A stretch of 5,198 bases of DNA from Verrucomicrobiota bacterium. Lineage in GTDB: Bacteria; Verrucomicrobiota; Verrucomicrobiia; Opitutales; Opitutaceae. The stretch covers positions 1-5,198 of the forward strand of contig JAUPWC010000066.1 in assembly GCA_030916665.1 (NCBI GenBank). Reading direction: 5' to 3'. The notes under the pieces were generated by a model. It searched no databases. It saw only the letters and a list, made by a program, of their open reading frames with translations, and was not told where the DNA came from. Shown one piece after another: positions 5,090 through 5,198 of the stretch; position 1 is the stretch's first letter, and each line of letters opens with the position of its first letter. The translations under genes were made by a program, and so were the position numbers.

Positions 5090-5198
5090 ACCGGCAATCG
5101 CGAAATCCGGGATAAATCGCGCTCAAGGCCGCGCGTCGTCCGCTCAACAGACCCGCCCACGAAGCAACAAGCACGAGCAGAATCTCAGCCACCGGCAT

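Larger units (their letters stand above)
4871..5198. other. Upstream non-coding region with palindromes; no gene called
   Basis: I find no supported gene here. A minus-strand open frame enters from 5198 (MPVAEILLVLVASWAGLLSG, signal-like) and runs to 4974, but from about residue 30 on it is only a translation of the palindromic repeats, so it is either spurious or a gene start overrun by repeats. The region holds the palindromes at 4896-4912 and 4937-4962, an 11-bp palindrome CCGGATTCCGG (4987-4997), the short palindrome CGCGATCGCG (4921-4930) and a paired REP element (5014-5089). Confidence 0.5.

Overview
The window is GC-rich DNA that looks like a chromosomal stretch from a carbohydrate-degrading bacterium. 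Secreted glycoside hydrolases, weak or absent Shine-Dalgarno sequences and gaps packed with short GTAG/GTGG-headed palindromes suggest Verrucomicrobiota, perhaps Opitutaceae. That placement is an impression from style, not a database match.

Layout. Positions 3-59 hold the last 18 codons of an unidentified plus-strand gene. Positions 60-527 are non-coding, between the converging ends of that gene and the minus-strand genes, and contain a REP-type hairpin, a long imperfect inverted repeat, a 16-bp direct repeat, a decayed REP-like element and a 9-bp-period repeat. Two minus-strand genes fill 528-4723. The upstream one (4723 to 2735) is a secreted GH51 alpha-L-arabinofuranosidase. The downstream one (2636 to 528) is a secreted GH43 beta-xylosidase/alpha-L-arabinofuranosidase with a beta-sandwich domain and a probable fascin-like beta-trefoil at its C-terminus. 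Positions 4724-5198 carry the upstream control region, including a 21-bp near-perfect palindrome that is a good operator candidate, and then more palindromic repeats without a convincing gene.

The two enzymes form an apparent two-gene operon. Both carry signal peptides, so they probably act together outside the cytoplasm: GH51 removes arabinofuranosyl side chains and GH43 removes further arabinose or xylose from arabinoxylan, arabinan or their oligosaccharides. No transporter, regulator or sugar kinase lies in the window.

The most interesting non-coding signal is the 98-bp gap between the two enzymes. It is almost entirely three REP-like hairpins. Two of them, in opposite orientation, differ at two stem positions by compensatory changes that keep pairing, which argues that the folded form is under selection. 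The GTAG head of the third contains the GH51 stop codon. No novel defence, mobile or biosynthetic system was found; the genes themselves belong to known families.
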